From an uncultured Rhizobium sp. (lineage in GTDB: Bacteria; Pseudomonadota; Alphaproteobacteria; Rhizobiales; Rhizobiaceae), in assembly GCA_945952315.1 (NCBI GenBank), contig CAMFIE010000001.1, forward strand, positions 62,001 to 126,000: a stretch of DNA of 64,000 nucleotides, given 5' to 3'. The notes under the pieces are model-generated. The model ran no database searches, was not told the origin of the DNA, and worked only from the letters and a program-made list of their open reading frames with translations. How positions within the stretch are numbered: position 1 is the stretch's first letter; the number at the start of each line of letters is the position of its first letter. Positions 19,792 through 29,999 of this stretch are shown in pieces. Position numbers and translations under genes: made by a program.

Positions 19792-19801
19792 TTGTTCCCG
19801 G
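19779..19801. promoter_or_regulatory. Inverted repeat overlapping the trcR -35 element
   Basis: CCGGGAA and TTCCCGG (19779-19785 and 19795-19801) flank TTGCAATTG, which includes the whole -35 hexamer of trcR. The position suggests an operator for trcR, possibly also acting on the divergent acs gene. The protein that binds is unknown. Confidence 0.5.
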
Positions 19802-19968
19802 GGGAGAAGAAATTCTGCCTCAAAAATGCGGCAGGACCGCAGAGAAAGGCTTGTTCCGGTTACCTTTGTCTAATTGCCGGTGCAAAATGAAGTGCTATGG
19901 TGCGCAGCACAAACTTATGGCCGGTTTTGCATTTTCAAGGCCCGGCTGCCAATGTGAGGAGGAGCTCA

Positions 19969-21915
19969 ATGGCGAAAACCTATCCGGTGCTGAAATCCGC
20001 AAAGGCTCAAGCCCTTATCGACAACGAGAAATATCTGAAATGGTATGATCAGAGTGTCGAGGATCCGGAAGCCTTCTGGGGCAAGCACGGCAAGCGCATT
20101 GACTGGTTCAAGCCCTATACCAAGGTCAAGAACACCTCCTTCAAGGGCAAGGCCCAGATCAAGTGGTTCGAGGATGGTCTGACCAATGTCTCCTACAATT
20201 GCATCGACCGCCACCTGAAGACGCATGGCAATCAGACCGCAATCATCTGGGAAGGCGACAATCCCTATATCGACAAGAAGATCACCTACAACGAGCTTTA
20301 CGAGCATGTCTGCCGTCTGGCCAATGTGCTGAAGAAAATGGGTGTGAAGAAGGGTGACCGCGTCACCATCTACATGCCGATGATTCCGGAAGCGGCCTAT
20401 GCGATGCTTGCCTGCGCCCGCATCGGTGCCATCCATTCCATCGTCTTCGGCGGCTTCTCTCCCGAAGCCCTGGCCGGTCGTATCGTTGACTGCGAGAGCA
20501 CCTTCGTCATCACCTGCGACGAGGGTGTGCGCGGTGGAAAGCCTGTGCCGCTCAAGGAAAATACCGATATCGCCATCGATCTGGCGGCCAAGCAGTTCGT
20601 GATCGTGCACAATGTGCTGGTCGTGCGCCGCACCGGCGGCAAGATCGGCTGGGCACCCGGCCGCGACCACTGGTACCATCAGGAAATGGCGACCGTGAAG
20701 CCGCATTGCGAGCCGGTAAAGATGAAGGCGGAAGATCCGCTTTTCATTCTTTACACGTCCGGCTCCACCGGCAAGCCGAAGGGTGTGATGCACACGACGG
20801 GCGGCTATCTCGTCTATGCTTCCATGACCCATGAATATGTGTTCGATTACCAGCAGGGTGACGTCTACTGGTGCACGGCGGATGTGGGCTGGGTCACCGG
20901 CCATTCCTACATCGTCTATGGCCCGCTTGCGAATTGCGCCACGACCGTGATGTTCGAAGGCATTCCGACCTTCCCGGATCAGGGCCGCTTCTGGGAAGTC
21001 GTGGACAAGCACAAGGTCAACATCTTCTACACTGCGCCCACCGCCATCCGCTCGCTGATGGGGGCAGGCGACGACTATGTGAAGCGTTCCTCGCGCTCGA
21101 CCCTGCGCATTCTGGGTTCCGTCGGCGAGCCGATCAATCCGGAAGCCTGGGAATGGTATTACAATGTGGTTGGCGATGGCCGCTGCCCGATTGTCGACAC
21201 CTGGTGGCAGACAGAAACGGGCGGCATCATGATCACGCCTTTGCCGGGCGCGACCAATCTGAAGCCCGGCTCGGCCACCCGTCCGTTCTTTGGCATCAAG
21301 CCGGAGCTGGTGGACAATGAAGGCAATGTGCTGGAAGGCGCGACCGACGGCAATCTCTGCATCACCGACAGCTGGCCGGGTCAGGCTCGCTCTGTCTATG
21401 GCGATCATGACCGTTTCGTGCAGACCTATTTCTCCACCTACAAGGGCAAATACTTCACCGGTGACGGCTGCCGTCGCGATGAAGATGGCTATTACTGGAT
21501 CACCGGCCGTGTCGATGACGTGCTCAATGTATCCGGTCACCGTCTCGGCACCGCGGAAGTGGAATCGGCGCTCGTTTCGCACCACCTCGTGTCCGAAGCG
21601 GCTGTTGTCGGCTATCCGCACTCCATCAAGGGTCAGGGTATCTATTGCTATGTCACCCTGATGGAGGGACAGGAGCCGACAGATGCGCTGCGCGCGGAAC
21701 TCGTGAAGCATGTGCGCACGGAGATCGGCCCGATTGCTTCTCCGGACAAGATCCAGTTCGCGCCCGGTCTGCCGAAGACCCGCTCCGGCAAGATCATGCG
21801 CCGCATCCTGCGCAAGATTGCCGAGGATGATTTCGGTTCGCTCGGCGACACATCGACCCTTGCCGATCCGTCCGTCGTCGACGACCTGATCGCAAACCGC
21901 CAGAACAAGGGCTGA
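19969..21915 (+). CDS. acs: Acetyl-CoA synthetase
   Basis: AMP-forming ligase that converts acetate, CoA and ATP to acetyl-CoA. The 648-residue protein has [31 protein letters not shown] and the regulatory lysine motif [12 protein letters not shown]. The substrate-pocket sequence fits acetate rather than propionate. I chose the ATG at 19969 because GAGGAGGAG precedes it; an upstream ATG-like start at 19897 has no such site. It ends at a strong bidirectional terminator. Confidence 0.96.
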   Translation: MAKTYPVLKSAKAQALIDNEKYLKWYDQSVEDPEAFWGKHGKRIDWFKPYTKVKNTSFKGKAQIKWFEDGLTNVSYNCIDRHLKTHGNQTAIIWEGDNPYIDKKITYNELYEHVCRLANVLKKMGVKKGDRVTIYMPMIPEAAYAMLACARIGAIHSIVFGGFSPEALAGRIVDCESTFVITCDEGVRGGKPVPLKENTDIAIDLAAKQFVIVHNVLVVRRTGGKIGWAPGRDHWYHQEMATVKPHCEPVKMKAEDPLFILYTSGSTGKPKGVMHTTGGYLVYASMTHEYVFDYQQGDVYWCTADVGWVTGHSYIVYGPLANCATTVMFEGIPTFPDQGRFWEVVDKHKVNIFYTAPTAIRSLMGAGDDYVKRSSRSTLRILGSVGEPINPEAWEWYYNVVGDGRCPIVDTWWQTETGGIMITPLPGATNLKPGSATRPFFGIKPELVDNEGNVLEGATDGNLCITDSWPGQARSVYGDHDRFVQTYFSTYKGKYFTGDGCRRDEDGYYWITGRVDDVLNVSGHRLGTAEVESALVSHHLVSEAAVVGYPHSIKGQGIYCYVTLMEGQEPTDALRAELVKHVRTEIGPIASPDKIQFAPGLPKTRSGKIMRRILRKIAEDDFGSLGDTSTLADPSVVDDLIANRQNKG

Positions 21916-21936
21916 TTGCTGCCCCGGTAAATCAAG

Positions 21937-21965
21937 AAGCCCCGGCAACGCTGCCGGGGCTTTTT
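21937..21965. terminator. Bidirectional terminator after acs
   Basis: AAGCCCCGGCA/TGCCGGGGCTT, an 11-bp stem with a 4-base loop, is followed by a T-run on the plus strand. It also serves the convergent excalibur-type gene. Confidence 0.92.
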
Positions 21966-22246
21966 CAGAGCTGACAGCCGATTTCCGCCTCGATGGCCAT
22001 CACCTCTTCCCGGCTGGAACAGACCGTTTCACAAGGAATGCCATCGTCATCCCGGTCCGCGCCATAGTAGCCTCCGCACCACAAGACGACCGCTTCCGCG
22101 CAGGTTGATACGGATTTGCACGTCATCCGGATCGGGATTGCGAGTGTGGCTTCAGGCCAGAGAGATTGCGGATGAACTTCCGCCGCGGAAAGCGGCGCTG
22201 TCAAAGCCATAAATGCAGATACAGTAGAGATCGTTCGCCTGTTCAT
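21965..22246 (-). CDS. Secreted excalibur-domain-like protein
   Basis: A 93-residue protein with a signal peptide (MNRRTISTVSAFMALTAPLSAA) and then a small cysteine-rich domain. Its C-terminal ADRDDDGIPCETVC fits the excalibur calcium-binding motif DxDxDGxxCE. Six cysteines suggest disulfides in the periplasm. I chose the ATG at 22246 because AGGAGG precedes it; an ATG four codons upstream lacks a site. The role is unknown; excalibur domains occur mostly in extracellular proteins. Confidence 0.8.
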   Translation of the reverse strand: MNRRTISTVSAFMALTAPLSAAEVHPQSLWPEATLAIPIRMTCKSVSTCAEAVVLWCGGYYGADRDDDGIPCETVCSSREEVMAIEAEIGCQL

Positions 22247-22332
22247 GGTTTCCTCCATGTACAGAACGATAACAATCGGAATTTGATGGGTCTACGATGC
22301 GAATAATCGTCAAGGTTGTTTATGTTGGATAA

Positions 22333-22557
22333 TCAGAAATCGATTGCCCGGCCCTTGATTTCCCAATCGCCGAAACGGGCGGGATCTGCCCCTCCCCTGC
22401 CACCCAGTTCCGTCGGACGTTCCGCGACGGTTTCCCTGCGTCGGCGCTCCTCCGCTTCAGCGCGCGCGCGTTGTGCGGCAGGCGGCAGGACTTTTACGGG
22501 ATCACCATTGGTCTGCGAATATTCAGGCCGGGCGTTATCGTTGTCGGCAGGAACCAT
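22333..22557 (-). CDS. DUF1674 protein, succinate dehydrogenase assembly factor 4-like
   Basis: A 74-residue protein. The C-terminal GGRGGADPARFGDWEIKGRA followed by IDF is the DUF1674 signature shared with eukaryotic SDHAF4 (Sdh8), which protects flavinated succinate dehydrogenase subunit A during assembly. The middle is charged and rich in Arg and Glu. The ATG at 22557 has a GGGAAG site upstream. It is divergent from htpX, and no sdh genes lie in the window. The assembly role is inferred from the family only. Confidence 0.82.
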   Translation of the reverse strand: MVPADNDNARPEYSQTNGDPVKVLPPAAQRARAEAEERRRRETVAERPTELGGRGGADPARFGDWEIKGRAIDF

Positions 22558-22662
22558 AAGGGCTTCCCTTCCTATTGAATTCAATATCAATCTTCCCCAA
22601 TTTACCCGATGATAGGGCTGAGGCATAGCCCGCAATCGTTGAACATGAGGAGTATCTGGGCC

Positions 22663-23628
22663 ATGAATCTGATCCGCACTGCCATGTTGCTGGCCTTCAT
22701 GACCGCATTGTTCATGGCGGTTGGTTACATGATCGGCGGACAGAGCGGCATGCTGATTGCGCTTCTGGTCGCCGCCGGCATGAATTTCTTTTCCTGGTGG
22801 AATTCCGATCGCATGGTGCTCGCCACCTATGGCGCGCAGGAGATCAGCGAAGCCAACGCGCCTGAGTTTTTCGGCATCATTCGCGATCTTTCCAGAAATG
22901 CCGGGCTGCCGATGCCGAAAGTCTATCTCTATGACAGTCCGCAGCCAAATGCCTTCGCGACCGGACGCAATCCGCAAAATGCTGCCGTCGCCGCGTCCAC
23001 CGGTCTTCTGAACATGCTCAAGCCCGAAGAAGTGGCAGGCGTGATGGCGCATGAGCTTGCCCATATCCAGAACCGCGACACGCTGACCATGACGATCACC
23101 GCGACCCTTGCGGGTGCGATTTCGATGCTCGGCAACTTCGCCTTTCTGTTCGGCGGCAGCCGCGATAGCGAAAATCGCAGTCCTTTCGGCTTTGTCGGCG
23201 TGCTTCTGGCAATGATCATCGCACCGCTTGCCGCAATGCTGGTGCAGATGGCGATCAGCCGCACCCGGGAATATTCGGCCGACCGGCGCGGTGCTGAAAT
23301 CTGCGGCAATCCTCTGTGGCTGGCCTCTGCGCTCGGCAAGATAGCCCGGGGTGCGGAGCATTTTCCGAATGCGGACGCGGAGCGTAATCCGGCGACCGCG
23401 CATATGTTCATCATCAATCCGCTTTCCGGTGAACGTATGGACAATCTCTTCTCTACCCATCCGAATACCGAAAATCGCATCGCTGCGCTGGAGCGGATGG
23501 CGGGCGAATTCGCCAATGGCTCGACGGGCGGGGCAATGGCTGCTAATGGCCTCCGCAAAGCACGCTCGGTTCCCGATACGGTCTGGGGGCGAGGTGATAA
23601 CCAAAAGCCCAAAGGACCCTGGTCTTGA
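22663..23628 (+). CDS. htpX: Membrane zinc metalloprotease HtpX
   Basis: Inner-membrane M48 peptidase that degrades misfolded membrane proteins. The 321-residue protein starts with two hydrophobic segments (about 5-25 and 30-45), then the zinc motif HELAH in [13 protein letters not shown], two further membrane segments ([14 protein letters not shown] and [15 protein letters not shown]), and the third zinc-ligand region [12 protein letters not shown] chose the ATG at 22663, with GAGGAG upstream. The stop overlaps the TTG start of the next gene. Confidence 0.94.
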   Translation: MNLIRTAMLLAFMTALFMAVGYMIGGQSGMLIALLVAAGMNFFSWWNSDRMVLATYGAQEISEANAPEFFGIIRDLSRNAGLPMPKVYLYDSPQPNAFATGRNPQNAAVAASTGLLNMLKPEEVAGVMAHELAHIQNRDTLTMTITATLAGAISMLGNFAFLFGGSRDSENRSPFGFVGVLLAMIIAPLAAMLVQMAISRTREYSADRRGAEICGNPLWLASALGKIARGAEHFPNADAERNPATAHMFIINPLSGERMDNLFSTHPNTENRIAALERMAGEFANGSTGGAMAANGLRKARSVPDTVWGRGDNQKPKGPWS

Positions 23629-25037
23629 CCCCTGACAAATCCCGTCCGCCACGCCATCGTACCTCCGGCAGGAAGCCGGATTCACTGAAGCGGACGGATG
23701 GGAAAGCGCGGCGTGCACCTGCCAAGCCCGGGCTCGAGGCCCGTAGTGCTGCCGTAAAGATTCTTGCGGCAGTCGTTGATCGCAAGGTGTCTCTGGATGG
23801 CATGCTGGATCACGCGAATGGCAATCCGGTCTACAAGGCATTGAACGATGCGGACCGGGCTCTGGTTCGGGCCATCCTCAATGCCGCTCTGCGACACCTG
23901 CCGCGCATCGAGGCAGCGCTTGCATCCATGTTGCAGAACCCGCTGCCGGAAGGCGCGCGCGCTCTGCATCATGTGCTGGTGGTTGCCGCCACGCAAATCC
24001 TTTATCTCGGCATCCCGGATCACTCGGCGGTCGATCTTGCTGTTGAACAGGCCAATCTCGACCCGCGCAATCATCGTTTCGCGGCGCTGGTCAATGCGGT
24101 CCTGCGGCGCATTTCGCGCGAAAAGGACGAGATTCTGGACTGGAGCCAGGATGTGCCGGCCATGCCCGGGTGGTTCTTCACCCGGCTGGAAAAAGTCTAC
24201 GGGCGCGAGCACGCACTGCAGATCGCCGAAGCCAATCTTTTTCCTGCAGCCATCGATCTGACGGTCAAATCCGATCCGGAGGGCTGGGCGAAGCGGCTGA
24301 ATGGCGTCGTGTTGCCGACCGGTGGTGTGCGACTGCGTCCCTTTGAGGGCCCGGTTACCGAGCTTCCCGGGTTTGGCGATGGCGAATGGTGGGTGCAGGA
24401 TGCCGCTGCAAGCCTTCCCGCCCTGCTCTTCGGTGATCTTTCCGGAAAGAAAGTGGTCGATCTCTGTGCGGCACCCGGTGGAAAGACGGCGCAGCTGATC
24501 ATGGCAGGGGCTCAGGTCACCGCGCTCGATCAATCGGCGAGCCGCCTGAAGCGGCTTGGTGCCAATCTTGCACGGCTGAATCTCGGCGCGGACCTCATCG
24601 AACAGAACATGCTCGATTTCCGACCCGACACACTTTTCGATGCTGCCCTTCTCGATGCACCTTGCTCTTCCACGGGCACCACGCGGCGCCATCCGGATGT
24701 GCTCTGGTCCAAGGGGCCGGAGGATATTGCGAAACTCGCAGCCCTGCAGCAGCGGATGCTTACTCACGCGCTGACATTGGTAAAGCCGGGCGGCATTGTT
24801 GTCTTTTCCAATTGCTCCCTCGACCCTTCCGAAGGCGAGGATATGGTCGATTCTTTGTTTGCCGCGATGCCTGATATCCGTCGAATTCCGATTGACCCTG
24901 CACTTTGGCCGGGTCTTGAACAGGCGATTTCTGGCGATGGCGATTTCCGCACCACACCGGCCATGTTGCAAGCGCCGGAATATCTGGCTGGAGGTCTCGA
25001 CGGTTTCTATGCTACAATCTTGCAGCGTTTGAAGTGA
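23625..25037 (+). CDS. rsmB: RsmB/Sun-type 16S rRNA (cytosine-5-)-methyltransferase
   Basis: SAM-dependent rRNA methyltransferase. The 470-residue protein has an N-terminal NusB-like RNA-binding domain (about 40-165) and a C-terminal methyltransferase domain with [13 protein letters not shown], the [20 protein letters not shown] motif containing one catalytic cysteine, and the second cysteine in [10 protein letters not shown]. It starts with TTG overlapping the htpX stop (TTGA), so it is coupled to htpX. The first 38 residues are basic. The exact target nucleotide (C967 in E. coli) is inferred. Confidence 0.88.
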   Translation: MTPDKSRPPRHRTSGRKPDSLKRTDGKARRAPAKPGLEARSAAVKILAAVVDRKVSLDGMLDHANGNPVYKALNDADRALVRAILNAALRHLPRIEAALASMLQNPLPEGARALHHVLVVAATQILYLGIPDHSAVDLAVEQANLDPRNHRFAALVNAVLRRISREKDEILDWSQDVPAMPGWFFTRLEKVYGREHALQIAEANLFPAAIDLTVKSDPEGWAKRLNGVVLPTGGVRLRPFEGPVTELPGFGDGEWWVQDAAASLPALLFGDLSGKKVVDLCAAPGGKTAQLIMAGAQVTALDQSASRLKRLGANLARLNLGADLIEQNMLDFRPDTLFDAALLDAPCSSTGTTRRHPDVLWSKGPEDIAKLAALQQRMLTHALTLVKPGGIVVFSNCSLDPSEGEDMVDSLFAAMPDIRRIPIDPALWPGLEQAISGDGDFRTTPAMLQAPEYLAGGLDGFYATILQRLK

Positions 25038-25138
25038 AGATATTGCATCCTATAATAGTGATAGTGCTCTATTTGACGGCTTGAACTCCCGCGAGGCAGG
25101 GCGTTATCTGCGTTTGACTCGAATCAAATTGGATCAAG

Positions 25139-26821
25139 ATGGGCGCTTCAGCCGGCAGGCGACTATATGGATTATATGTGAGGGAGGCGCTTCGGCGGTT
25201 CAGGCGCAGGCTCGCTTTGATGCGTGTGCGGCTCTATCGCATGTCGGCGCGCGTGCCTGATCGGCTGATCGTTGCCCCCACCGATCTTCGTCCGCTTGAT
25301 ACTTTCGTGGCCGAAGAAATCATGGAGGGCCGTTTTCCTCTTGCGGGCCGGGAGCTGGATACGAACGGTGTTTCCCCGTTTTTCCTGGAACTGCCCTCCC
25401 GCGCCTTTGCAGACCGGTTGCATAGCTTTAGCTGGCTAAGGCATTTACGCAGTCTGAAGACGCCCGAAGCATCCGAATGCGGTCGCAGCATTGTCAACCA
25501 GTGGCTTTCGACCCATGGCCGCATCTTCGAAGGCATTGCCTGGGAAGATGACGTGGTGGTTGGCCGGCTGATCGCCTGGCTTTCCCATTCACCTGTGCTG
25601 CTGAATGGCGCAGACAGCAATTTCTATCGCCGGTTTGCCCGCAGCCTGATGGTGCATGGTAACTATCTCGAGCGCATGCATGGCAGCGCCATGCCGGGCG
25701 AAACGCGGTTGCGTATCCGCATCGCGCTTGCCATGCTGAGCCTTGTGGTGCCGAACGGAGCATCGCAGATCCGGCGTGCCGCAGACGGGCTCGACCGGGA
25801 GATCGAGGCGCAGATACTGGCGGATGGTGGCCATGTCTCGCGCAATCCGCGCGTCACGCTTGATCTGCTTCTTGATCTCTTGCCGCTTCGCCAAACCTAC
25901 ATGAATCTCGGGCATGACCTGCCGCAACGGCTGATACCGGGCATTGACCGGATGTATCCGGCCCTTCGCTTCTTCCGCCATCAGGACGGGGACCTGGCGC
26001 TTTTCAATGGTGCGACTGCCACCCGTGCCAATGAGCTGATGTCCGTGCTGCGCTACGACGAGACGGCGGGTCAGCCGTTCAAGGCGCTTCCACATATGAA
26101 TTTCCAGCGCCTGACCGCAGGCAATACGGTCATCATCGCCGATGCCGGTTTGCCGCTTTCGCTTGACCTGTCGCGGCAGGCGCATGCTGGGTTTCTCTCC
26201 TTCGAAATGTCTGCTGGCCGCCATCGGTTTATTGTCAATTCCGGGGCACCCCGATTTGCAAGTCTTGCCTACCGGCAGATGGCGCGGTCCACGGCGGCCC
26301 ATTCCACGCTCGTGCTGAATGAAACATCGTCGGCCCGTCTTATGCCTTCGCCCTTTCTCGGCCCGATCTTCGCGGAGGCACCCGATGCGATCCGCATGAC
26401 ACGCGGGGAAAATGCGCAGGGTGAGGAATGTCTGAGCCTTTCCCATGACGGCTACCGTTCCGCATTCGGCTGGATCCATCATCGGGATATCCGCCTTTCT
26501 TCCGACGGAAACCGCATTTCCGGCCGTGACTATCTGGTCCGGGCCGAAACCCGCCACAGCACACCACCTGGCGGTGAAGCAATCGTGCGTTTTCACATCC
26601 ATCCGGCAATCGATCTCATCCAGGCAGGCCATGATGCTGTGATCCTGAAAGCACCCGATGGCGATGCCTGGATATTCTCAGTCGATGGCGGCGAAGCCGT
26701 GATCAGCGAAGACATCTTCTTTGCCGATCCTTCCGGATTGCGGTCTTCGGAGCAGATCGAGGTGTCCTTCAACCTGATCGAGCGGACGGAACTTGACTGG
26801 CAATTGCTGCGGCAGAAATAG
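25139..26821 (+). CDS. Heparinase II/III-family protein
   Basis: A 560-residue protein of the alpha/alpha-toroid heparinase II/III family. The N-terminal half (about 80-320) is helical, and the C-terminal half (about 330-550) fits the beta-sandwich domain, including the motif SFEMSAGRHRFIVNSGAP. There is no signal peptide; the N-terminus is strongly basic (REALRRFRRRLALMRVRLYR). Alphaproteobacterial members commonly sit between rsmB and purH, as here, and their substrate is unknown. A polysaccharide lyase role is plausible but not shown by the sequence. Confidence 0.8.
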   Translation: MGASAGRRLYGLYVREALRRFRRRLALMRVRLYRMSARVPDRLIVAPTDLRPLDTFVAEEIMEGRFPLAGRELDTNGVSPFFLELPSRAFADRLHSFSWLRHLRSLKTPEASECGRSIVNQWLSTHGRIFEGIAWEDDVVVGRLIAWLSHSPVLLNGADSNFYRRFARSLMVHGNYLERMHGSAMPGETRLRIRIALAMLSLVVPNGASQIRRAADGLDREIEAQILADGGHVSRNPRVTLDLLLDLLPLRQTYMNLGHDLPQRLIPGIDRMYPALRFFRHQDGDLALFNGATATRANELMSVLRYDETAGQPFKALPHMNFQRLTAGNTVIIADAGLPLSLDLSRQAHAGFLSFEMSAGRHRFIVNSGAPRFASLAYRQMARSTAAHSTLVLNETSSARLMPSPFLGPIFAEAPDAIRMTRGENAQGEECLSLSHDGYRSAFGWIHHRDIRLSSDGNRISGRDYLVRAETRHSTPPGGEAIVRFHIHPAIDLIQAGHDAVILKAPDGDAWIFSVDGGEAVISEDIFFADPSGLRSSEQIEVSFNLIERTELDWQLLRQK

Positions 26822-26856
26822 CCCGGTTCCCTCGGCCCTTCTCCTGTGCTAGGCGA

Positions 26857-26873
26857 CGGCTGAAGATCAGCCG
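26857..26873 (+). other. Hairpin in the purH leader
   Basis: CGGCTGA-AGA-TCAGCCG is a perfect 7-bp stem in the 97-bp gap upstream of purH. I compared it with the ZTP (pfl) riboswitch pattern sometimes found before purH, but the conserved CCGCCTGGGCA element is absent. Confidence 0.4.
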
Positions 26874-26918
26874 CTGTCGGAAATCTCCCGGTCCGCCAGC
26901 CCGAGCAGGAGACCAGCC

Positions 26919-28535
26919 ATGGCCATCGTATCGAAGAAGATTCCGGCACCCGACAAGGTGAAGATCCGCACTGCCCTGCTTTCCGTGTCTGACAAGACCG
27001 GCATTGTCGAGCTTGCCCGCGAGTTGCACGGGCTTGACGTTCGTTTGCTTTCCACCGGCGGCACCCACAAGGCTATCGCCGCCGAAGGCATTCCGGTTAC
27101 GGATGTTTCCGAGGTGACCGGTTTTCCGGAAATCATGGATGGGCGGGTTAAAACGCTGCATCCGCTGGTGCATGGCGGCCTGCTTGCAATCCGTGACGAT
27201 CAGGACCATGTCGAGGCGATGCAGGCTCATGGCATCGGCGCGATCGATCTTCTCGCCATCAATCTCTATCCATTCGAAGAAGTGCGCGCAGCCGGTGAAG
27301 ATTATCCGACCACAGTCGAAAACATCGATATCGGTGGTCCCGCCATGCTTCGTGCTGCGGCGAAGAACCATGCCTATGTCACGGTGGTCACCGATCCTTC
27401 CGACTATCCAGCACTGTTGCAAAGCCTCAAGGCGGAAGATTGCTCGACCTCCTACGACTATCGAAAGACCCAGGCTGCAAAGGCCTATGCGCGCACTGCC
27501 GCCTATGATGCGGCGATTTCGAACTGGTTTGCCGATGCTCTCGGCATCGAAATCCCGCGTTACCGCACTATCGGTGGAGTGCTGAAGGAAAAGATGCGGT
27601 ATGGTGAAAACCCTCACCAGAGCGCAGGCTTCTATGTGACCGGCGATCCTCGCAAGGGTGTCGCTTCAGCCACGCTTTTGCAGGGAAAACAGCTTTCCTA
27701 TAACAATATCAATGATACCGATGCGGCTTTCGAGCTGGTCGCGGGTTTCCTGCCGGAAAATGGTCCCGCTTGCGCCATCATCAAGCATGCCAATCCTTGC
27801 GGTGTTGCGGTGGGGTCAACGCTTGCCGATGCCTATCGCCGCGCACTCGCCTGCGATCCGACATCTGCGTTCGGCGGCATCATCGCGCTTAACCAACGGC
27901 TTGATGCGGAAGCGGCGGAAGACATCATCAAGCTATTCACCGAGGTCATCATCGCCCCCGAGGCTTCGCCGGAAGCCTGCGAGATCATTGCCCGCAAGCC
28001 CAATCTGCGCCTGCTTGTGACCGGTGGCCTGCCCGATCCGCGTGAGCGCGGCCTTTCCGCCAAGACGGTGGCCGGCGGTCTTCTGGTACAGACCCGCGAC
28101 AATGGCATCATCGAGGATCTTGATCTGAGGGTTGTCACGAAGCGTGCACCGACGGCTGCCGAACTCGAAGACCTGAAATTTGCTTTCAAGGTTGCCAAGC
28201 ATGTGAAATCGAATGCCGTGGTCTACGCAAAGGACGGCTGTACGGTCGGGATCGGTGCCGGGCAGATGAGCCGCGTCGACAGCGCCCGCATTGCGGCCAT
28301 CAAGGCAGAAGAAGCGGCCCGGGCCATGGGCCTCGACAAGCCGCTCACCATTGGATCGGCTGTTGCTTCGGAAGCCTTCCTGCCCTTTGCGGATGGTCTC
28401 CTGTCCATGGTCGCGGCTGGTGCCACTTCGGTGATCCAGCCTGGTGGCTCGATGCGCGATGATGAGGTGATCAGGGTCGCGGACGAGCATGGTATTGCCA
28501 TGGTCTTCACCGGCATGCGCCATTTCCTGCACTGA
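26919..28535 (+). CDS. purH: Bifunctional AICAR transformylase/IMP cyclohydrolase
   Basis: Carries out the last two steps of IMP synthesis. The 538-residue protein has the N-terminal cyclohydrolase domain ([40 protein letters not shown]) and the C-terminal transformylase domain with the catalytic KHANPCG motif (KHANPCGVA) and NIND near it. Its length is normal. The GCAGGAG ribosome-binding site fits the ATG. A 7-bp inverted repeat (CCATCGC/GCGATGG, 28539-28563) follows the stop. Confidence 0.96.
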   Translation: MAIVSKKIPAPDKVKIRTALLSVSDKTGIVELARELHGLDVRLLSTGGTHKAIAAEGIPVTDVSEVTGFPEIMDGRVKTLHPLVHGGLLAIRDDQDHVEAMQAHGIGAIDLLAINLYPFEEVRAAGEDYPTTVENIDIGGPAMLRAAAKNHAYVTVVTDPSDYPALLQSLKAEDCSTSYDYRKTQAAKAYARTAAYDAAISNWFADALGIEIPRYRTIGGVLKEKMRYGENPHQSAGFYVTGDPRKGVASATLLQGKQLSYNNINDTDAAFELVAGFLPENGPACAIIKHANPCGVAVGSTLADAYRRALACDPTSAFGGIIALNQRLDAEAAEDIIKLFTEVIIAPEASPEACEIIARKPNLRLLVTGGLPDPRERGLSAKTVAGGLLVQTRDNGIIEDLDLRVVTKRAPTAAELEDLKFAFKVAKHVKSNAVVYAKDGCTVGIGAGQMSRVDSARIAAIKAEEAARAMGLDKPLTIGSAVASEAFLPFADGLLSMVAAGATSVIQPGGSMRDDEVIRVADEHGIAMVFTGMRHFLH

Positions 28536-28538
28536 CGT

Positions 28539-28563
28539 CCATCGCCGAACAGGCTTGCGATGG
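28539..28563. terminator. Inverted repeat between purH and the convergent MFS gene
   Basis: CCATCGC and GCGATGG form a 7-bp stem in the 33-bp gap between two convergent genes. There is no T-run, so terminator activity is uncertain. Confidence 0.4.
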
Positions 28564-28568
28564 GGTCA

Positions 28569-29954
28569 TCAGGCCCGGGGCTTGTCGGCGGGATAGGGTG
28601 TCGGGATCAGGATCAGCAGGCCACCGATCAGGAAGATCAGAAGCGTTGCCATGCCTTCGCGTGCTGATCCGGTCCAGTATGTCACCATCGAAAAGGATAG
28701 CGTTGCCATGAAACTCGTGGCACGCCCGGAAAGCGCATAGATGCCGAAGTAGCGGCCTGCCTCGTCAGCGCTGACGCTGCGGGCGAGATAGGACCGGGAC
28801 GAGGCTTGTACCGGACCGAAGGATATCCCTACCAGCAGGCCAAAGAAGATATAGGCTTTTTCCGCTGCCGTGCCGAAAAGACCGCCGCTGTCTGTTTCCG
28901 GCAGTGGCAGAAGGCCGAACAGCGTATGGCCCGGTGCGGTCGAGATCAGCCCAACAGTGGCAATCGAGAGCAGGATCAGGCTGATCATGATGGTCTTTTT
29001 TGATCCCATCGTCCTGTCGACCTTGCCTGCAAGGAAATTGCCGAAAATCGCCACTACATTGAGGATGATGCCGTAAATCCCGATTTCCATGGTCGCCCAT
29101 CCGAACATGCCGGCCGCAAAGGTGCCACCAAGGATCAGGAGGCCATTGACGCCGTCCTGATAGAGCATGCGCGAGATCAGGAAGCGGGTTATACCCGGCC
29201 GGTCCCTGAGCTCCTTCATCGTATGGCCAAGCTCGCTCAAGCCGTTTTTCACAGCGGTTCCGAAGGCGAGCCCTTCCTTGGCATCGGGCGTAAAGAAAAA
29301 CATCGGCAGGATGAAAATCAGGTACCAACCGGCCGCAATCGGGCCGGTGATGCGGGCATCTTCCCCGAGATGGAGATCAAGACCGAAAAGTGGTGTGCTG
29401 CCGAGCAGCGTCTTGCCTGTCTGCGGATTGCCCGTGAGCGAAAGCACCACGAAGATCAGCACGATCATGCCCCCGAGATAGCCGAGGCCCCAGGCAATAT
29501 TGGAAATGCGTCCCGCCTCTTCTTTGGACACGAGGCGGGGCATCATGGAATCATTGAAAACGATCGAGAACTCAGCCGCAATCGAGGCAAGGATCATGGC
29601 TACCACGGGCATCAGCATCGGTGATCCCGGCGCGGCCCACCAAAGCGTTACAAGGCTTGCAATCTTGATTACGGCGAAAAATCCGATCCAGGGCTTGCGG
29701 GGACCTGACTGATCTGCGATCGAGCCCAGAATCGGAGAAAAGATGGCGATGATCACCGAGGAGATCGTTGCCATATTGCTCCACATCGCCTGCGCACCCA
29801 CAGGATCGCTTGTCAGCCTCGCGACGAAATAGGGACCAAAGATAAAGGTGTTCACCACCGTGAAAAAGGGCTGGGCTGCCCAGTCGAACAGCATCCAGCC
29901 CCAGATTCCACGGTCAATTCTGGCTGCAGGTTCAGCCTGATGCGAGACGGCCAT
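28569..29954 (-). CDS. MFS transporter, UMF1/Atg22-like family
   Basis: A 461-residue inner-membrane protein with about twelve hydrophobic segments. The N-terminal [21 protein letters not shown] is the typical start of the UMF1 (unknown major facilitator 1) group, and [17 protein letters not shown] is the MFS loop 2-3 motif. No substrate can be deduced. It follows gdhB by 45 bp on the same strand, with a 12-bp hairpin whose G-run overlaps its likely ribosome-binding site. Vacuolar Atg22 exports amino acids, which would fit the glutamate context, but that is only an inference. Confidence 0.85.
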   Translation of the reverse strand: MAVSHQAEPAARIDRGIWGWMLFDWAAQPFFTVVNTFIFGPYFVARLTSDPVGAQAMWSNMATISSVIIAIFSPILGSIADQSGPRKPWIGFFAVIKIASLVTLWWAAPGSPMLMPVVAMILASIAAEFSIVFNDSMMPRLVSKEEAGRISNIAWGLGYLGGMIVLIFVVLSLTGNPQTGKTLLGSTPLFGLDLHLGEDARITGPIAAGWYLIFILPMFFFTPDAKEGLAFGTAVKNGLSELGHTMKELRDRPGITRFLISRMLYQDGVNGLLILGGTFAAGMFGWATMEIGIYGIILNVVAIFGNFLAGKVDRTMGSKKTIMISLILLSIATVGLISTAPGHTLFGLLPLPETDSGGLFGTAAEKAYIFFGLLVGISFGPVQASSRSYLARSVSADEAGRYFGIYALSGRATSFMATLSFSMVTYWTGSAREGMATLLIFLIGGLLILIPTPYPADKPRA

Positions 29955-29965
29955 ATGAAACTATT

Positions 29966-29993
29966 CCCCCCGGAACCCCTCGGTTTCGGGGGG
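29966..29993 (-). terminator. 12-bp hairpin between gdhB and the MFS gene
   Basis: CCCCCCGGAACC and GGTTTCGGGGGG (one G-T pair) flank a 4-base loop, 6 bp after the gdhB stop. Read on the minus strand, the second arm ends in the six G residues that would serve as the ribosome-binding site of the MFS gene. It may attenuate read-through or mask translation. Confidence 0.5.
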
Positions 29994-29999
29994 ACTGTG

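Noticed and set aside
22561-23841. Long minus-strand frame upstream of the DUF1674 gene
   Set aside because: The frame continues far into the antisense of htpX. Only the last 74 codons have family similarity and a ribosome-binding site, so just that part is annotated.
23625-26821. rsmB and heparinase-like gene as a polysaccharide-degrading operon
   Set aside because: Their adjacency appears to be the ordinary alphaproteobacterial order rsmB-heparinase-like-purH. No transporters or other polysaccharide enzymes are nearby.
26822-26918. ZTP (pfl) riboswitch before purH
   Set aside because: The leader has a hairpin and C-rich segments, but the invariant CCGCCTGGGCA-type element is not present and the leader is short.
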